A stretch of 64,000 bases of DNA from Clostridium estertheticum subsp. estertheticum (GTDB taxonomy: Bacteria; Bacillota; Clostridia; Clostridiales; Clostridiaceae). Shown here one piece after another: positions 1 through 8,179 of the stretch. A model generated the notes under the pieces. It was not told where the DNA came from and made no database searches. It saw only the letters and a list, made by a program, of their open reading frames with translations. The position numbers were made by a program, and so were the translations under genes. How positions within the stretch are numbered: position 1 is the stretch's first letter; every line of letters starts with the position of its first letter. The stretch is taken from the NCBI RefSeq assembly GCF_001877035.1, contig NZ_CP015756.1:2967001-3031000 (forward strand). Direction: 5' to 3'.

Positions 1-699
1 AAACTATTTAAAGATGAAAGTCAAATTAATTGTTCTAAGGCAAATGGAATTGTAGGCTATGATATAAACTACGACCATATTGCATGGAGTGAAACTGATT
101 GTATCGGCAACCTATTAGACTTTGGCACTATACATTTTAATATAGCAAATAAAACTTCAGGGCAAATTTCAAAAATTTTAGAAAAGGGTGCCTTAGGACT
201 TGTTCAAATAGCCAGGGATAAAAATAAACCACTTGCTGGTGAGGATATTAAAAACATCAGTAAATCCAAATTAACTTATGGGAATACTAAACGAAATATA
301 AAAATCAGTATGTTTGCGCATAAAAAAATCATTGAAGCAATCAGTTCTAGGGCTTTTAAAGAAAATTTAGCCGTATTTTATGTTAATCCAGCATACACTA
401 GCCAAATGGGTAAAATAAAATATATGAAAGCTAAAGGAATATCTATTCATGTATCCGCTGCATATTGTATAGCTCGTAGAGCTCTTGGGTATAAAGAGAA
501 AATACCTTTGATATATAGAACATTTACAACTAATTGGAGGGTACTGTCCAAAGAGTTAAAGACACTTAAAATACATTATTTATATAAAATTTCAAGCACC
601 TTCGGATACACAGACTTAAAAGCTTTTGTAAAAGATACTATAGTAAGCAATTATACTGTCTTCAAAGAAAAGCCTATTATAAAGTTTAGTTTTAATTAA
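1..699 (+). CDS. TnpB-related protein of the IS200/IS605 group (5' end outside window)
   Basis: The frame is open from base 1, so the start lies before the window; about 232 C-terminal residues are visible. A RuvC-I-like segment (GYDINYDHIAWSETD) opens the fragment, an E-containing RuvC-II-like segment (PLAGEDI) follows, then the family-typical VNPAYTSQ motif. The Cys4 zinc finger that follows this motif in ordinary TnpB is absent, and the RuvC-III position reads IHVSAAY where an Asp is expected. This matches the TnpB-related subgroup rather than a canonical RNA-guided TnpB. No TnpA transposase gene is visible. The family assignment is by motif recognition; nuclease activity is doubtful. Confidence 0.75.
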   Translation, partial: KLFKDESQINCSKANGIVGYDINYDHIAWSETDCIGNLLDFGTIHFNIANKTSGQISKILEKGALGLVQIARDKNKPLAGEDIKNISKSKLTYGNTKRNIKISMFAHKKIIEAISSRAFKENLAVFYVNPAYTSQMGKIKYMKAKGISIHVSAAYCIARRALGYKEKIPLIYRTFTTNWRVLSKELKTLKIHYLYKISSTFGYTDLKAFVKDTIVSNYTVFKEKPIIKFSFN

Positions 700-1041
700 A
701 TTATTCAGATAAATTACTTCAATATAAAAATAAAAAATGGCTTTATAGCTTATAGTTACCCTAAAATCTAAGGTTGCTACGCAGTGAAGGCACTTACGTG
801 ATAGGGGTGCATTAATTATGAGCTACTCATGAAATAATTATAATTGTAGCTTATTATAAAAATTAGCTTGTTTAGAATTCTAAACAAGCTCTATGTTACA
901 AGGATATTGTTTCTTACTGTTCTTAGTTCAATGAGAACTGGACCGCTTTTGAGGTTTACAATCGCCCACTTCTATAAGTGGTTCGTATGTTGAATTAATT
1001 CACCTCTTCTCCATAAATTTCACTATAAAAAGGAAACCACC
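700..1041. other. Non-coding stretch with several hairpins downstream of the TnpB-related gene
   Basis: I see no gene with a ribosome binding site here. The stretch holds a perfect 26-bp palindrome and a smaller CCACTT/AAGTGG hairpin near 970-985. In IS200/IS605 elements the guide RNA and right-end hairpin lie just 3' of tnpB, so this is where such an RNA or element end would be, but no boundary can be proved. Confidence 0.35.
865..890. repeat. Perfect 26-bp palindrome
   Basis: The half-site AGCTTGTTTAGAA is followed immediately by its exact reverse complement. There is no T-tract on either side, so it is not an obvious terminator. It could be an insertion-sequence end hairpin or a dimeric operator. 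Confidence 0.7.
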
Positions 1042-1070
1042 TTTACGGATTACATATTTTGTGTTATAAT
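1042..1070 (+). promoter_or_regulatory. Sigma-A-type promoter
   Basis: TTTACG (-35) and a perfect TATAAT (-10) are separated by 17 bp. A ribosome binding site (GAGGTGAT) follows at about 1080, and a terminator lies at 1243, so a transcript of about 200 nt is expected. Confidence 0.55.
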
Positions 1071-1092
1071 ACTTGTATAGAGGTGATTCAAT

Positions 1093-1236
1093 ATCAATAT
1101 CAATACTAAAAAAATAGAAAAACTACCAAATAAAAATTTAACTACTAAACTTAATTCTAAGGAAGATTCAATTTCTAATGATAATTTGATTTACGATTCT
1201 TTTGAAGAATATCTTAATAACTATAATTCTAATTAA
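1093..1236 (+). CDS. Possible small protein (about 47 aa) lacking a standard start codon
   Basis: A 47-codon frame lies between a promoter, a GAGGTGAT ribosome binding site (about 1080-1087) and a strong terminator. The translation is hydrophilic with acidic C-terminal residues (FEEYLNNYNSN). After the in-frame TGA at 1084 no ATG, GTG or TTG occurs; the codon at the right distance is ATC (1093). Either a non-standard start is used, the start was lost by mutation, or the transcript is non-coding. I recognise no family. Confidence 0.3.
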   Translation: MNINTKKIEKLPNKNLTTKLNSKEDSISNDNLIYDSFEEYLNNYNSN

Positions 1237-1242
1237 TATTAA

Positions 1243-1277
1243 GGATGTAAGCTTTTGCTTACATCCTATTATTTTTC
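1243..1277 (+). terminator. Intrinsic terminator
   Basis: A perfect 10-bp stem (GGATGTAAGC/GCTTACATCC) with a 4-nt loop is followed by a T-rich tract. It closes the small unit starting at 1042. Confidence 0.75.
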
Positions 1278-1340
1278 TTAAGCCTTCCTATTAAACAAAA
1301 TAAAAGAGCATCTATTAAAGACACTCTTAATCTATCCATT

Positions 1341-1419
1341 TAGCTAACCCTATTTTGTAATCTTAGCTTATCAGCAACCATTTCTATAAATTCAGAATTA
1401 GTTGGTTTACCTTTAGCAT
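1341..1419 (-). repeat. Duplicated spo0A 3' end (79-bp direct repeat, distal copy)
   Basis: These 79 bp match 2598-2676, the end of spo0A, with two mismatches. On the minus strand the copy encodes the same C-terminal peptide (ending [11 protein letters not shown]) with one Ala-to-Glu change and a TAA stop instead of TAG. Sequence beyond 1419 is unrelated to spo0A. The sharp edge, the match to a gene 3' end and the recombinase remnant between the copies are what attL/attR repeats of an integrated element look like. Confidence 0.85.
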
Positions 1420-1575
1420 AATATTATCAATCTTACCTTCAACCATATCCCTTCTTTCAAATAGAGCAAGTTGTATTAACAATATTGGATTTCGAGATTT
1501 ACAGTTTAAATTTAATATTGAAGAGAGCCCTTAGGCTCTCCCAACCAATCAATTTGATACGATAACTCGAAAATC

Positions 1576-1734
1576 TTAATCTAATAGATCATCGTATTCA
1601 TTTAGTAGTCCATCTAGCTTTTGGCTTAGCTCTACCAGTTTTGGGTCAGTTAATCTGTCTTTTTCGTTGATTAACTGGTGCATCGCTTTTCTTAAGTCTT
1701 CAATCTTTTGTGTTATTTCATTCATATTTGTCAT
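1576..1734 (-). CDS. Spo0E-family aspartyl-phosphate phosphatase (52 aa)
   Basis: ATG at 1734 is preceded by a good ribosome binding site (AAGGTGGG) and gives a 52-residue protein. It has the Spo0E layout: helix IEDLRKAMHQLINEK, a short turn (RLTDPK), then a second helix with the family signature LSQKLDGLLNEY. Spo0E proteins dephosphorylate Spo0A~P and so delay sporulation. The gene lies less than 1 kb from spo0A and inside the two spo0A 3' repeats, so it is probably cargo of the inserted element. Length and motif fit the family well; the substrate is inferred. Confidence 0.85.
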   Translation of the reverse strand: MTNMNEITQKIEDLRKAMHQLINEKDRLTDPKLVELSQKLDGLLNEYDDLLD

Positions 1735-1920
1735 AATATCCCACCTTTCGTTAATAATTATAACGAAAATTCAGATATTTTAGTTTATTAATATATGAGT
1801 AATTAGCATTCACTGTTTGCAATTCATTGAATTTATCTATGTAAATAATAATTAAAGATAATTATTTGAACGACAAAAAGACCTAATTACGTAATTGGTG
1901 AGGTGTAATAACCTTTAATC

Positions 1921-2427
1921 CTATCCGTAATCTTTTAATTTTTTTTCAAAGGTTCGCATCATAACAATATTACCTTTTGTGCTACAAAATAGTACACAAA
2001 TATAATCCCTATATTCATGAAATTTAGTAGTATCTATATGTCTTAACAATTCTCCAAATTCTCCATCTGTTATAAATTGCTTAGGTTTTCTTTCATTTTT
2101 AAATTGTTTAATATTTTTTACTACGTCTTTTTTTATTACACCCTGCTCTTTGGAATAATTAAAAAACACTTTAATATTTCTGATATAATTATTTACTATG
2201 GTAATAGATACTTGTTTTCCATAATCTCATCGTGCCTCGGGAATATTACCTTTTAGTATTTTTTTATCTATCACTACCGTATATTTACCTCTGTTTTTTA
2301 TATATACAACATAATCTCTAATGTCTTTTTCTGTGATTTTAATAACATATTCTATATTTTTTTCTTCTTGCATATATTTAGAAAATAACCTAAGTGTTTG
2401 TTCATAACTCATCAATTGTATACTCAA
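1921..2427 (-). pseudogene. Degenerate tyrosine recombinase (phage-type integrase)
   Basis: Two reading frames carry consecutive integrase pieces. 2227-2427 gives the N-terminal SAM-like segment (LMSYEQTLRLFSKYM...ITEKDIRDYVVYIK). The frame ending at 1921, open back to about 2226, gives TIVNNYIRNIKVFFNYSKEQG and FHEYRDYICVLF, the start of the catalytic domain. A frameshift near 2227 separates them. The catalytic domain is lost after a few residues, so the Arg-His-Arg-Tyr set is missing and the enzyme is dead. It was probably the integrase of the element bounded by the spo0A repeats. Confidence 0.8.
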
Positions 2428-2438
2428 TTTTTCGCATT

Positions 2439-2477
2439 AAAAAAAACCCCCTCTATTTCATCTATAAATAGAAAAGG
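2439..2477 (-). terminator. Terminator downstream of spo0A
   Basis: Read on the minus strand, a 12-bp stem with several G-U pairs (arms 2466-2477 and 2447-2458, 7-nt loop) is followed directly by eight T. It lies about 120 nt past the spo0A stop, inside the inserted segment, so it may have replaced the original terminator. Confidence 0.6.
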
Positions 2478-2596
2478 TCTATTGATTGTCTTTTAAGAAC
2501 ATATACACTTTTTTTAACAATTAACCGTATTTTTATGACGATATTTATAAAGTTTATTGCTTTCTAATTACCTCTTACCCGTTGATATACCTAAGA

Positions 2597-3415
2597 CTAG
2601 CTAACCCTATTTTGTAATCTTAGCTTATCAGCAACCATTGCTATAAATTCTGAATTAGTTGGTTTACCTTTAGCATTATGAACGGTATAACCAAATATTT
2701 TGTTTATGGTTTCAACTTGACCACGTCCCCATGCTACTTCTATAGCATGTCTTATTGCTCTCTCCACCCTACTAGCAGTAGTATTAAACTTTTTAGCAAT
2801 AGATGGGTATAATTCCTTTGTCACTGCAGATAAAAGTTCAATATCATTTACTACCATAGTAATTGCTTCTCTTAAATACATATATCCCTTAATATGGGCT
2901 GGCACTCCAATTTCATGTATTATATTTGTTATTTCAGCTTCTAAGTCCATAGGTTCATTACGGTTGCTTTTCCTAACTTCAGTAGTATCAATAAACGAAA
3001 TTGGTTTTTTATTACTGTTATCACTAGAAATCGTATTGTTAAACATCTGCCTTATTCTTTTTGTGAAAACTTCCATATCAAATGGTTTTACTACATAATA
3101 ATCTGCTCCAAGTGCTATAGCCCTTTGTGTTATTTTATCTTGTCCCACTGCAGATAAAACTATTATTTTAGGTATTGGATTAAGATCCATACTGCCTAAT
3201 CTTTCAAGGACGCCAAGACCATCTAAATGTGGCATTATTATATCCAATACTACTAGATCAGGTTTTCTCTCTTTTATTAACTTAAGAGCCTCTATTCCAT
3301 CTTTTGCAATACCTGTAACCATAATATCTCTTTGGCTTAACAAATAATCATTTAAAATATTACAAAACTCTTTATTATCATCTGCAATAAGCACACTAAT
3401 TCTTGATTCTTCCAT
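2597..3415 (-). CDS. spo0A: Spo0A, master response regulator of sporulation
   Basis: The 272-aa protein is full length for the family. The N-terminal receiver domain has the acidic pair D12-D13, the phosphoacceptor Asp in VVLDIIMP (D58) and the conserved Lys in VVKPFD. The C-terminal Spo0A domain carries the recognition helix region ([20 protein letters not shown]) and the terminal [17 protein letters not shown]. Phosphorylated Spo0A activates entry into sporulation and solventogenic or biofilm genes in clostridia. ATG at 3415 follows an AAGGGGAG site. It stands downstream of spoIVB, as in most clostridia, but has its own promoter. Confidence 0.98.
   Translation of the reverse strand: MEESRISVLIADDNKEFCNILNDYLLSQRDIMVTGIAKDGIEALKLIKERKPDLVVLDIIMPHLDGLGVLERLGSMDLNPIPKIIVLSAVGQDKITQRAIALGADYYVVKPFDMEVFTKRIRQMFNNTISSDNSNKKPISFIDTTEVRKSNRNEPMDLEAEITNIIHEIGVPAHIKGYMYLREAITMVVNDIELLSAVTKELYPSIAKKFNTTASRVERAIRHAIEVAWGRGQVETINKIFGYTVHNAKGKPTNSEFIAMVADKLRLQNRVS
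2598..2676 (-). repeat. spo0A 3' end, proximal copy of the 79-bp repeat
   Basis: This segment is the intact C-terminal coding end of spo0A and pairs with 1341-1419. Insertion therefore left the coding end of spo0A intact. Confidence 0.85.
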
Positions 3416-3461
3416 ATTCTAACTCCCCTTTATCAATAAATTCCCATATCTTAACAAATAT

Positions 3462-3490
3462 TAATTCGACAAAAGAATTACAATTCCTTC
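3462..3490 (-). promoter_or_regulatory. Sigma-H-like spo0A promoter with overlapping 0A box
   Basis: On the minus strand GAAGGAATT (-35) and GTCGAATTA (-10), 11 bp apart, match the sigma-H consensus at all specified positions. A perfect 0A box (TGTCGAA, 3465-3471) overlaps the -10 element. This predicts sigma-H-dependent expression with Spo0A~P autoregulation. Confidence 0.75.
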
Positions 3491-3497
3491 TTATATT

Positions 3498-3540
3498 AAA
3501 AAAAATATTACAAATAAATGATAAATTATCATTTATTTGT
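3498..3540 (-). terminator. spoIVB terminator
   Basis: A 15-bp perfect stem (ACAAATAAATGATAA and complement) with a 1-nt centre is followed on the minus strand by a run of eight T. It separates spoIVB from the spo0A promoter. Confidence 0.75.
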
Positions 3541-3614
3541 AATGTATAAAGATAACATATGCTACTCTATATCTCATTATATCTATTTTACCTCTTTTTT
3601 TTAGATAATGCTAG

Positions 3615-4832
3615 TTATTTTGATAAAATGCCTGCATCTTTCAACATCCATTCAATATATATACCATATCCAACGTCAGGTTTATTAATTAAAACATGTG
3701 TAACCGCTCCAACAATTTTATTGTTTTGAATTATTGGACTACCACTCATACCTTGTACTATGCCTCCTGTTTTCTCTAAAAGTCTAGGATCTGTTATTTT
3801 AATTATCATGCTTTTTGAGCCTGGTATATCTTGTGATAATAGCTTTTGAATTTCTATTTTAAATAATTCTGGTTCATTACCATTAATAGTAGTTAAAATT
3901 TGCGCTTCGCCTTCTTTTATCTCATTTCTAAGACCTATTTTCATAGGTTTATTAAATTTATTGTTTATAAGACTTTCACTTCCATTTCCAAATATACCAC
4001 ATTGTGTATTATTTATTAATTGACCTTTTATTTTATTTTCATCTATAAAAAGTCCTCTTAACTCTCCTGGTGTTCCTCTAGTACCTTTTTTTATAGAAAC
4101 TATATTAGAAGATATTATTACACCATTATTAATACTTAATATTGTTCCAGTATCAGAATCTGTAATCGGGTGGCCTAACGCTGCAAACTTGTTAGTTCTA
4201 CTATCATACAATGTTAACGTCCCAACGCCAGCGGTAGAATCTCTTACCCATAACCCAATTTTTTGTTTACCATCTGTGGAATCAATAGTAGGTTTAACCT
4301 TTATATCAAAAATCTTTGAACCATTTCTACGCTGTATTTTAAGAGTAAGCTCCGGATTTTTTTCTTTATTAACAAATCTACTTATATCTTCAGCGTGATT
4401 TATAACAATATTATTTATTTTTATTATACTATCTCCTATTTCTACACCGGCATTTGAAGCAGGACTTTGTGTTTTACCATTAACACCATCAATATCAGAT
4501 AAAGCTACTACTAAAACGCCCTTAGTATTTAGTTTAACACCAATTGGTTGCCCTCCTGGATAAACCATTATATCCTTATTTTTCGTTACAAAAGTTAATT
4601 TTGCTTTTAACATATTATCTGTATCTTCTTTAACTTTTTTGCCTTTTTCAATTATATAATGATTTGAAAGAACATTATTTGTATTTACTTTTGCATTTAT
4701 AATGTTGTTAGAATATAAAGTTTGTATTGGTTTGTCAAATGCAGAAACAGCTATACTTTGGTTGCAGACACCTAAAGCAATTATTAGTATTGGTGTTATA
4801 AGTAAGCAAAATATATTCAATCTTTTTTTCAT
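3615..4832 (-). CDS. spoIVB: SpoIVB, sporulation signalling serine peptidase (S55)
   Basis: The 405-aa protein has an N-terminal membrane anchor/signal (about residues 8-28), a PDZ domain (about 95-175, around VVALSDIDGV...AGVEIGDSIIKIN) and an S55 peptidase domain. The catalytic His is in AALGHPITDSDTG and the Ser in GMSGSPI near residue 365. The forespore secretes SpoIVB, which triggers pro-sigma-K processing by cleaving SpoIVFA. It lies between recN and spo0A, the usual order. A possible sigma-G promoter precedes it. Confidence 0.97.
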   Translation of the reverse strand: MKKRLNIFCLLITPILIIALGVCNQSIAVSAFDKPIQTLYSNNIINAKVNTNNVLSNHYIIEKGKKVKEDTDNMLKAKLTFVTKNKDIMVYPGGQPIGVKLNTKGVLVVALSDIDGVNGKTQSPASNAGVEIGDSIIKINNIVINHAEDISRFVNKEKNPELTLKIQRRNGSKIFDIKVKPTIDSTDGKQKIGLWVRDSTAGVGTLTLYDSRTNKFAALGHPITDSDTGTILSINNGVIISSNIVSIKKGTRGTPGELRGLFIDENKIKGQLINNTQCGIFGNGSESLINNKFNKPMKIGLRNEIKEGEAQILTTINGNEPELFKIEIQKLLSQDIPGSKSMIIKITDPRLLEKTGGIVQGMSGSPIIQNNKIVGAVTHVLINKPDVGYGIYIEWMLKDAGILSK

Positions 4833-4867
4833 AAGCTTTATCTCCTTTTCTCTTATAGTTATAAATT

Positions 4868-4896
4868 TAAGTTACCCTCACAATCTCATATTATGC
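4868..4896 (-). promoter_or_regulatory. Possible sigma-F/sigma-G promoter of spoIVB
   Basis: GCATA (4892-4896) and TAACTTA (4868-4874) are 17 bp apart on the minus strand, close to the sigma-G consensus. Expected from spoIVB biology, but the -10 match is partial. Confidence 0.4.
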
Positions 4897-5060
4897 TATA
4901 ATATTAATTCAAAAATAGTCAAAGACATAGATTCAAAACTAAATTATGATAAATTACATTTCATTAAATTTGATTATAATATTACCCACATTTAGAATTT
5001 TATAAAATTTATATAATTATTAAAAATAACAAAGTTTATAATGCCACTAACTTTAAAATC

Positions 5061-5091
5061 AAAAAAATAAAGCCACATATAATGACTTTAT
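5061..5091 (-). terminator. recN terminator
   Basis: On the minus strand a 9-bp stem (ATAAAGTCA with TGGCTTTAT, one G-U) is followed by seven T, about 50 nt after the recN stop. Confidence 0.75.
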
Positions 5092-5140
5092 TTTTCCCTA
5101 TTAAATAAATATTTATTACTAATTCTTATAAAAATTAAAA

Positions 5141-6829
5141 CTATTTTTTCTTTCGATTATTGGCCAAATTTATCATTTCCTTAGAGTTTTCTAATGTTAA
5201 CTTAGTAACCTCTGTGCCGCCTATCATTCTAGCTATTTCTTGTTGCTTTTCATTATCATTCATTCGTATAATATTAGTATATGTTTTATCATTTATAACA
5301 TTTTTGGATATTAGATAATTTATATCTGCCATACTAGCTATTTGTGGCAAATGTGTTACGCAAAAAATTTGATGGTTTAATGATATTATATACATTTTCT
5401 CTGCAACACATTGCGCAATCCTGCCACTAATGCCAGTATCTATTTCATCAAATATAACAGTGGGTATTTCATCCTTATCTACGAACACAGTTTTAAGTGC
5501 AAGCATAATACGTGATAATTCTCCCCCAGATACTATTTCTTCTAAAGGATTTAATGGTTCACCTGGGTTGGTAGCTATACAAAATTGAACTTTATCACAA
5601 CCATTTTTATAAAATTCATCTGTAAGTTTTACTTCAATAAAAAATTTACTTTTTTCAAGTCCAATATAATTAAGCTCATCTTTTATTTTATTTTGAAGTT
5701 TTTTTGCTGTTTCACATCTAATTTCATGAATTTCATCTGCTATAATTCTCATTTCACCCTCAAGAGCTATTTTTTCTTTTTTAAGAGAAGTGATTATTTC
5801 ACTACTATTAGTTAATTCTTCATACTCAACATCAATTTTATCTCTATATTCATAAATTTCTTTTATAGTAGATCCATACTTCTTCTTACAATTATTAATT
5901 TGGCTTATTCTACTATTCATATATTCCAATTCTTTTTCATCATAATAAATTGACTCTTTTAAGTCTCTAATTTCTGTAATACTTTCCTCAATATTAAAAT
6001 AACTTTCTTCAATAGAATCTGCAATTTCTTTTATTTTATCCATATGTTTTTCAATAGTTCGAAGTTCTTTTATGGCAATAGCTAAATTATACAATACTGA
6101 TGGATTTTCCTCATCACTAGTGTATAATAATTGATAACTTATTGATAAATGCTTCTCCAAGTTTTCAGAATTACTAACTATTGCATATTTTTCTAAAAGT
6201 TCCTCATCTTCACCAATTTTGAGATTAGCATTTTTAATCTCTTCTAACTGATAATTTAAAAAATCAATTCTCTTATCTCGTTCTCCTTCATTACCTTCAA
6301 GTTTAATAATTCTATTTTTTATACTAATCATTCTTGTATATTGGTCATTATATTCAATTATAGCCGTTCTAAGCCTCTCATTACCAAAAGAATCCACATA
6401 AAATATATGATTAGCTTTATCTAATAAATTATGGTTATCATGTTGACCATGAATATCTAGTAGATTTTTACTAATATATTTAACTTTTGAGAGTAGCAAT
6501 GATTTACCATTAACTTTAGCAATACTTTTCCCAGATTGAAAAGTTTCACGACTTATGAATACTGTATCCTCATAATCAATATCCATCTCTTCTAAAACAT
6601 CCCTATTGTTTTGGTTATCTATGGTAAAAATAGCCTCTACATAAGTTTTATTTTCCCCTGTTCTAATTAAGCTCTTATTAAATTTACCCCCTAATACATA
6701 ATTTATAGCATCAATTAAAATTGATTTTCCTGCTCCAGTTTCACCTGAAAGAACATTAAAACCTCTTTCAAAATTAATGCTTAATTTTTCAATTAGGGCA
6801 AAATTCATAATATTTAATTGTAGGAGCAT
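5141..6829 (-). CDS. recN: RecN, SMC-like DNA repair ATPase
   Basis: The 562-aa protein has Walker A GETGAGKS (residues 29-36), a QHDNHNLL segment, a long central coiled coil (about 150-370), the ABC signature VSGGELSRIML and Walker B TVIFDEIDTGISG. RecN acts early in double-strand break repair, bringing broken ends together with RecA. Length is typical. The stop of argR lies 12 nt upstream, so the two are co-transcribed; argR-recN is a standard clostridial and Bacillus order. Confidence 0.98.
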   Translation of the reverse strand: MLLQLNIMNFALIEKLSINFERGFNVLSGETGAGKSILIDAINYVLGGKFNKSLIRTGENKTYVEAIFTIDNQNNRDVLEEMDIDYEDTVFISRETFQSGKSIAKVNGKSLLLSKVKYISKNLLDIHGQHDNHNLLDKANHIFYVDSFGNERLRTAIIEYNDQYTRMISIKNRIIKLEGNEGERDKRIDFLNYQLEEIKNANLKIGEDEELLEKYAIVSNSENLEKHLSISYQLLYTSDEENPSVLYNLAIAIKELRTIEKHMDKIKEIADSIEESYFNIEESITEIRDLKESIYYDEKELEYMNSRISQINNCKKKYGSTIKEIYEYRDKIDVEYEELTNSSEIITSLKKEKIALEGEMRIIADEIHEIRCETAKKLQNKIKDELNYIGLEKSKFFIEVKLTDEFYKNGCDKVQFCIATNPGEPLNPLEEIVSGGELSRIMLALKTVFVDKDEIPTVIFDEIDTGISGRIAQCVAEKMYIISLNHQIFCVTHLPQIASMADINYLISKNVINDKTYTNIIRMNDNEKQQEIARMIGGTEVTKLTLENSKEMINLANNRKKK

Positions 6830-6840
6830 ACTTATTCCTC

Positions 6841-7293
6841 CTATTCACTAATCATTTTTTTAACCTTTTGAATTATATCTTTACAGTCTTCTTCGTTTCT
6901 AACTAAAATAAAAATAGTGTTATCTCCAGCTACCGTCCCTACAATCCCACTGAATTTCAAAGAATCTAAGGCTTCAGCTGCGGCAGCGCCAGCTCCTGAT
7001 ATTGTCTTAAGTACTATAAATTTATCTACATTATCAACATACAAAACGGTTTGAGAAAAAATGTTAACCAATTTATTTGATAAAAAACTATCACCCGGAG
7101 AACTAGTCGAATATATATGAGTTCCATGTGCATTCATAACCTTAATTAATTTTAGTTCTTTTATATCTCTAGAAACAGTTGCTTGAGTAATATCAAACCC
7201 ATTGTTTTTTAATTCTTGTGCTAACTGTTCTTGAGTTTCAACATCTTTTGACTGAATGATCTCAATTATTTTTGCATGACGCGATATCTTCAT
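6841..7293 (-). CDS. argR: ArgR/AhrC arginine-responsive repressor
   Basis: The N-terminal winged helix (about 1-70) includes QATVSRDIKELKLIKV. The C-terminal hexamerisation and arginine-binding domain includes GAGAAAAEALD and GTVAGDNTIF. It represses arginine biosynthesis when arginine is bound. I chose ATG at 7293 (MKISRHAKI); the frame also allows a start 15 nt upstream. Its start overlaps the end of nadK by 32 nt, indicating translational coupling. Confidence 0.95.
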   Translation of the reverse strand: MKISRHAKIIEIIQSKDVETQEQLAQELKNNGFDITQATVSRDIKELKLIKVMNAHGTHIYSTSSPGDSFLSNKLVNIFSQTVLYVDNVDKFIVLKTISGAGAAAAEALDSLKFSGIVGTVAGDNTIFILVRNEEDCKDIIQKVKKMISE

Positions 7294-8143
7294 CTTTTTC
7301 TCCTTCACAATCTGCTGTTCTAGAAATTATTTTTTTCCTCAGTATACCAAAATAATTATAATCATTAAATTTAACTAATCTACATTTTTGCTCTGAAACA
7401 CTTACCAGTATTTTCTCATAGCTATTTAATTTTATTGCTCTTTGACCATCTAATGTCAAAAATATGCTTTCATGTTCACATTTTATATTTACAGATATTT
7501 CACTTTTACTATCTAGCACTATAGTTCTCATAGATAACGATAATGGACAAATAGGTGTTACCTCTATAACATCTAGGTTAGGATATATTATAGGTCCTCC
7601 TGCTGATAGGGAGTATGCTGTAGATCCTGTTGGTGTAGCTATTATAAGTCCATCACCTGTAAAATCGATGTAAAACTTATTATCTATATGAAGTTCATAT
7701 TTAACAACTCTCGCAAGTGTTCCCTTTGATACAACAATATCATTAAGTGCCGTATATTTTTCAAGTTCATTCCTATTTGGCAAAGTACAATTTAGCATCA
7801 TTCTCTCTTCTACATAATAATCATCATTAATAAATCTTTTCATAGCAGTTTCAAATTCTAGTAGTTCCACACTAGATAGAAATCCTAAATTTCCGATATT
7901 CACTCCTAGTATTGGAATATTGGAGTTATTTAAATTACGAGATGTTCTTAATATAGTCCCATCTCCACCTAAAGCAACAATAATATCCAAATAGTTATAT
8001 TTAATATTTTCAAGTCCAATGGAATCTTTAAACACAAATATATTAGTATCATCAATATATTGGCCAATAATATCTTTTACATATTTACCAATTTTCCCAT
8101 CCTTATCTTTAGTGGTATTTATATTAATGCCAATGTTTTTCAT
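7262..8143 (-). CDS. nadK: NAD kinase
   Basis: The 293-aa protein phosphorylates NAD to NADP. Motifs seen: ALGGDGTILR near residue 57, NIGNLGFLSS, and GDGLIIATPTGSTAYSLSAGGPI, the nucleotide-binding core. Length is typical. It overlaps argR downstream and lies 37 nt after tlyA. Confidence 0.97.
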   Translation of the reverse strand: MKNIGININTTKDKDGKIGKYVKDIIGQYIDDTNIFVFKDSIGLENIKYNYLDIIVALGGDGTILRTSRNLNNSNIPILGVNIGNLGFLSSVELLEFETAMKRFINDDYYVEERMMLNCTLPNRNELEKYTALNDIVVSKGTLARVVKYELHIDNKFYIDFTGDGLIIATPTGSTAYSLSAGGPIIYPNLDVIEVTPICPLSLSMRTIVLDSKSEISVNIKCEHESIFLTLDGQRAIKLNSYEKILVSVSEQKCRLVKFNDYNYFGILRKKIISRTADCEGEKDEDIASCKNN

Positions 8144-8179
8144 ATTTCCTCCTTACCATTTTGTACCAAACACTATAAA

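Noticed and set aside
700-1041. tRNA or known riboswitch in the hairpin-rich stretch
   Set aside because: No cloverleaf with TTCRA loop or acceptor stem, and no recognised aptamer core.
2597-3415. spo0A as broken by the inserted element
   Set aside because: The proximal repeat copy keeps the full C-terminus and stop codon, so the product is intact; only the 3' flank changed.
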